The notes under the pieces are model-generated. The model was not told the DNA's origin. It saw only the letters and a list, made by a program, of their open reading frames with translations, and did no database searches. The translations under genes and the position numbers were made by a program. DNA of 9,658 nt from Opitutaceae bacterium. Lineage in GTDB: Bacteria; Verrucomicrobiota; Verrucomicrobiia; Opitutales; Opitutaceae. Where the stretch lies: positions 1-9,658 of the forward strand of contig JAHFTI010000115.1 in NCBI GenBank assembly GCA_023265535.1. The letters run 5' to 3'. Numbering within the stretch: the first letter of the stretch is position 1; every line of letters starts with the position of its first letter. This document shows positions 6,633-9,658 of this stretch, in pieces.

Positions 6633-9600
6633 GCTGGGGGCGTGGCAGGTGATGGGGATCGGCCGTCAGTGGGCTCGCGCCTGAGCAGGACACGCAGGCG
6701 CGCAAGGTCAAAGGAAACACAGGCGGCATCGAGCTCCGCGAGGAAGCTGTCCGCGGGCTGCGCCCTCCTGAGTTCCTGCAGGTGGGCCTGCAGGGCGTCG
6801 AGGTCGCCGTGCTCGAGGCAGTCCAGGAGCGCCGCCCGGTCCCGGGCGGCCAGGCTGTCACCCCCGGCCGCGGCGTCGGCAGGTTTCTGCGCGACGGGGG
6901 CCTCCTCTATCCACCGGAGCGACAGCAGCGTGCCGACCTGCTCAAGGAGCTCCGAGCTGCGGAAGGGTTTCGCCAGGAACGCATCGCACCCGGCACGCCG
7001 GCCGAGCTCGGTGTCGAAACTGAGCACCGAGGCGGAACTGAGCAGGATGCGCAGGCGCTGACCGAGGCCCGGCAGGGCACGCAGGCGGCGCGCGAGCTCG
7101 AGCCCGTCAAGGCCCTCCATGTGCACGTCAATCACCGCCAGGTCGGGTTCGCCGATCTCGGCGCGCTCCAGGGCGCGCAGGAGTGCGGGCCCCGACTCGA
7201 AGCCGTGGCACTCGAAGCCAAGCGGGGCGAGCAGCTCGATGACGAGCGAGCGGTTGACCTCGTTGTCGTCCACCACGCAGACGCGGCGGCGCGGTCCGTC
7301 ATGGGCAACCGGGCAGAGGGGCGCCTGGCTGCCTGCAGGGGCGGCGCATTCGCGCAGCGGGACGCGGAGCGTGAAGCAGGAGCCCCGCCCGGGCCCGCTC
7401 TCCAGCCCGAGCGTGCCGCCCATGCGCGTGGCGATGGCCCGGCAGATCGCCAGGCCAAGCCCGGTGCCGGGGGCGTGGGGCCGGTCCTGCCGCGCCTGCT
7501 CGAAGGGCTGGAAGAGGCGCCCCTGGTCGGCCGGCGCTATGCCCGCGCCCGTATCCGTCACACGGATACAGAGGGAGTCGCCCGCGCCGTCCGCCTCGCG
7601 CAGCGCCTCCAGGCGCACGGAGCCGGCCGCGGTGAACTTCACGGCGTTGCCCAGGAGGTTGTCGATGAGCTGGCGCAGCTTCTGTCCGTCGGCCTCGATC
7701 CAGGCGGGAAGCGCGGGATCCTGCGCCACGGTCAGGGACAGCCCCTTGGCGGCCGCGGCGTTCTCGTGGGCGGGCGCAAGGTCGCGCAGCAGCTCGGACA
7801 GCTGCAGCGGCGCCGCCTTCAGCTCGAGCTTGCCCGCCTCGATCTTGGCGAGGTCGAGCACGTCGTTGATCATGCGCAGCAGGTGCTCCCCGCTGCGGCG
7901 GATGATGCGCAGGCGCTCGCGCTGGTCGCCGAGGAGTCGCTGGTCGCGGTCGAGCAGCTGGGCATAGCCGATCACGCCGTTGAGCGGGGTGCGCAGCTCG
8001 TGGCTCATCGAGGCGAGGAAGGCGCTCTTGGCTCGGTTGGCCTCCTCCGCATGGTCGCGCGCCTCCGCCAGTTCGCTTGTGCGCACGGCCACCAGGGCCT
8101 CGAGGCGGCGCCGCTCCCGCTCTGCCTGGCGCAGGCGCCAGCGCACGAAGCCGGCCACGCAGCCCAGTCCGGCCAGCACGTAGGCCAGCAGGGCGAGCGG
8201 GTGCAGCCACGGGGCCGGGCTCACGTTGAAGGAGATCGCGCCCACGGGCCCCACCCGCCCCAGGCGGTCAAGGGCCCGCACCTCGAGCCGGTAGCTGCCC
8301 GAGGAGAGGCCGGTGTGCCGCAGCTCATGCGCGTCGCCCCAGGGACCCCACTCCGCGTCCCAGCCCACGAGCCGGCTCTGGTACTGCAGGGCCGCCCCCG
8401 AGGAAAGCGCACAGGCCGAAAACTCGGCCACCAGGGGCTTCCTGGAATAGGCGAGGCGCCGCACCCCGTCCGCGCCGAGCGGCCAGTTGCGCCCCTCCGC
8501 CTCCAGGCGCGTGAAGCGCACCGCCGGGAGCGCCTCGGGCGCGCGCAGGGCGTCCGGCTCGATGCGCAGCAGGCCCTCGATGCCCTTCACCCACACCGCA
8601 CCACCGTCGGCGGGGGCATCGACCCAGATGAGGTTCGCGCCGTAGATGCCGAGCCTGTCCTGCAGGGAGGCGGGCGCGGGCGCCAGCTCACCGAGTCCGT
8701 CGGCACCCAGCCAGCCGAAGACCGGCGGCGCGGGCTGCCCGCGCGCCGTCACCGAGGCCCACACGCGGCCACCGCGCGCGTCGAGCACGTTGACCACGGA
8801 GACGGGCCCGCCCCCGAGGCGTATCCGATCCTCCACTACAAGTTTCCCCGCTGCCGCATCCCAGCGCAGGGTCGCGGTCAGCGTGTTGAACACCAGTCCC
8901 GACGGGGAGCGGAAGGCCAGCGTGGCGTCCCTGCCCGCCGGCAGCCCGGAGGAGCTGTCATGTGCGATGATGTCCGCCTCCACCGCCTGCGGCCCGCCCT
9001 GGCGCAGCCTCACACGCAGCAGCCCGCGCGTGGAGGTGGTCAGCCAATAGTCGCCCTGCGCATCCTCGTCGATGCCCCGGATCTGCCCCAGCCCCGGAAA
9101 GTGGCGCAGCTCGCGCGGCCCGCTTTCATGGAAGGTGTACACCGTCACCCCGTCGCTGCGCCCCGCCAGCAGCAGTCCGGGCTGCCCTCGGCTCACGCAC
9201 AGCGAGACAATGGGATTGGTGCTCTCCACGAGGGTGCGGAACTCCGTGCCATCGTAAAGCGAGAGCCCTCCCCCGTGCGGCACCAGCAGGCCGCGCTCAT
9301 GCGAGACGATCTTCTGCGGATAGCGGGGCGACCCGGCCACCGCCACGAAACGGGCCCCTCCGGGCTTCCCATCGCCCTCCAGGCGCAGCAGCCCGGTCGG
9401 ACTGCTGACGTACAGCCGCCCCTCGTGCCGCAGCATCGCCTGGCTGATGCCCTCGGGCAGTCCCTGCGCCTCCCGGAAGGAGCTGACCGCCTCGGGTTCC
9501 TCCACCTGGAAAATGCCCGAGAGGGTGGCCAGCCAGAAGGCTCCGTCGCGATCGCGCAGCACGTCCATCACCGGGCTATCCGTGAGCCCCGCAGCCTTGT

Positions 9601-9658
9601 CGAGACGTCGCTCCACCCTGCCCTCCCCGTCCACAAGGCACGCACCGTTGTCCGTGCC
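6629..9658 (-). CDS. Hybrid histidine kinase with two-component-regulator propeller and Y_Y_Y sensor (5' end missing)
   Basis: The frame is open to the right edge; the last visible residues, GTDNGACLVDGEGRV, are the middle of a propeller repeat. The GTG at 9634 is therefore not the true start, and full-length relatives carry several hundred more N-terminal residues. Numbering from the GTG: propeller repeats to about 360 (GAFWLATLSGIF, GDYWLTTSTRGLLRV, GAVWVKGIEGLLRI); a Y_Y_Y domain at about 395-472; one membrane helix at about 475-497; coiled coil at about 500-540; HisKA with His545 in SHELRTPLNGVIGY; an ATPase with Asn663, DTGAG at 694-698 and GTGLGLAI at 723-730; and a receiver with Asp789/790, Asp836, Ser866/867 and Lys889. 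Residues 925-990 form a helical tail without the HPt His-Lys-Gly pattern. The sensor should be extracytoplasmic; in related kinases it senses carbohydrate cues, but here the ligand is unknown. Confidence 0.95.
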   Translation of the reverse strand, partial: GTDNGACLVDGEGRVERRLDKAAGLTDSPVMDVLRDRDGAFWLATLSGIFQVEEPEAVSSFREAQGLPEGISQAMLRHEGRLYVSSPTGLLRLEGDGKPGGARFVAVAGSPRYPQKIVSHERGLLVPHGGGLSLYDGTEFRTLVESTNPIVSLCVSRGQPGLLLAGRSDGVTVYTFHESGPRELRHFPGLGQIRGIDEDAQGDYWLTTSTRGLLRVRLRQGGPQAVEADIIAHDSSSGLPAGRDATLAFRSPSGLVFNTLTATLRWDAAAGKLVVEDRIRLGGGPVSVVNVLDARGGRVWASVTARGQPAPPVFGWLGADGLGELAPAPASLQDRLGIYGANLIWVDAPADGGAVWVKGIEGLLRIEPDALRAPEALPAVRFTRLEAEGRNWPLGADGVRRLAYSRKPLVAEFSACALSSGAALQYQSRLVGWDAEWGPWGDAHELRHTGLSSGSYRLEVRALDRLGRVGPVGAISFNVSPAPWLHPLALLAYVLAGLGCVAGFVRWRLRQAERERRRLEALVAVRTSELAEARDHAEEANRAKSAFLASMSHELRTPLNGVIGYAQLLDRDQRLLGDQRERLRIIRRSGEHLLRMINDVLDLAKIEAGKLELKAAPLQLSELLRDLAPAHENAAAAKGLSLTVAQDPALPAWIEADGQKLRQLIDNLLGNAVKFTAAGSVRLEALREADGAGDSLCIRVTDTGAGIAPADQGRLFQPFEQARQDRPHAPGTGLGLAICRAIATRMGGTLGLESGPGRGSCFTLRVPLRECAAPAGSQAPLCPVAHDGPRRRVCVVDDNEVNRSLVIELLAPLGFECHGFESGPALLRALERAEIGEPDLAVIDVHMEGLDGLELARRLRALPGLGQRLRILLSSASVLSFDTELGRRAGCDAFLAKPFRSSELLEQVGTLLSLRWIEEAPVAQKPADAAAGGDSLAARDRAALLDCLEHGDLDALQAHLQELRRAQPADSFLAELDAACVSFDLARLRVLLRREPTDGRSPSPATPPA

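Noticed and set aside
5982..7061. 359-codon plus-strand open frame over the regulator and kinase C-terminus
   Set aside because: It crosses a tightly overlapping gene junction on the other strand and has no family features.
7299..8210. 303-codon minus-strand frame within the propeller kinase
   Set aside because: It is the same strand in another frame as the HisKA/ATPase core; Ala/Arg/Pro/Gly-rich with no motif, a reading-frame shadow.
9610..9634. GTG at 9634 as the true start of the propeller kinase
   Set aside because: The frame continues upstream to the edge with propeller-like sequence (GTDNG), so the gene is simply cut by the window.
1..9658. tRNA, rRNA, CRISPR array, insertion sequence or attachment site
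   Set aside because: No regular repeat array, no transposase or integrase motif and no tRNA-like stretch was seen; the window is almost fully coding.

Overview
This is a GC-rich, gene-dense bacterial window. Every well-supported gene lies on the minus strand, so the biological order runs from high to low coordinates. The family mix is a beta-propeller/Y_Y_Y hybrid kinase, a periplasmic-binding-protein hybrid kinase, a secreted type-B carboxylesterase and a rhomboid protease. Together with the high GC and the scarcity of clear Shine-Dalgarno sequences, this resembles Verrucomicrobiota of the Opitutaceae type. That placement is inference from family resemblance; no rRNA or marker gene is present, and GC-rich proteobacteria remain possible.

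Layout in transcription order. (1) 9658-6629: the 3' part of a large propeller hybrid histidine kinase whose N-terminus lies beyond the window. (2) 6632-5610: a response regulator with a receiver, a coiled-coil linker and a LuxR/NarL helix-turn-helix. (3) 5613-4741: a rhomboid-family intramembrane serine protease. Both junctions are 4-bp ATGA stop/start overlaps, so the three genes look like one translationally coupled operon. (4) After 168 bp of GC-rich spacer, 4572-3001: a secreted carboxylesterase with an intact Ser-Glu-His triad. (5) After a 45-bp gap holding a near-perfect 14-bp palindrome, 2955-262: a second hybrid histidine kinase with an ABC-substrate-binding-like periplasmic sensor, PAS, kinase core and C-terminal receiver. 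(6) The left 261 bp holds no complete recognisable gene; at the very edge there may be the signal-peptide start of another minus-strand gene.

The window therefore joins two signalling modules. The first is a classical kinase/regulator pair with an intramembrane protease encoded in the same overlapping unit. The second is a hybrid kinase with no DNA-binding partner here, next to a secreted hydrolase. The most distinctive point is the coupling of the rhomboid protease to the two-component pair, which suggests proteolytic control of a membrane signalling protein; that function is a hypothesis. The long plus-strand open frames are antisense shadows produced by high GC.
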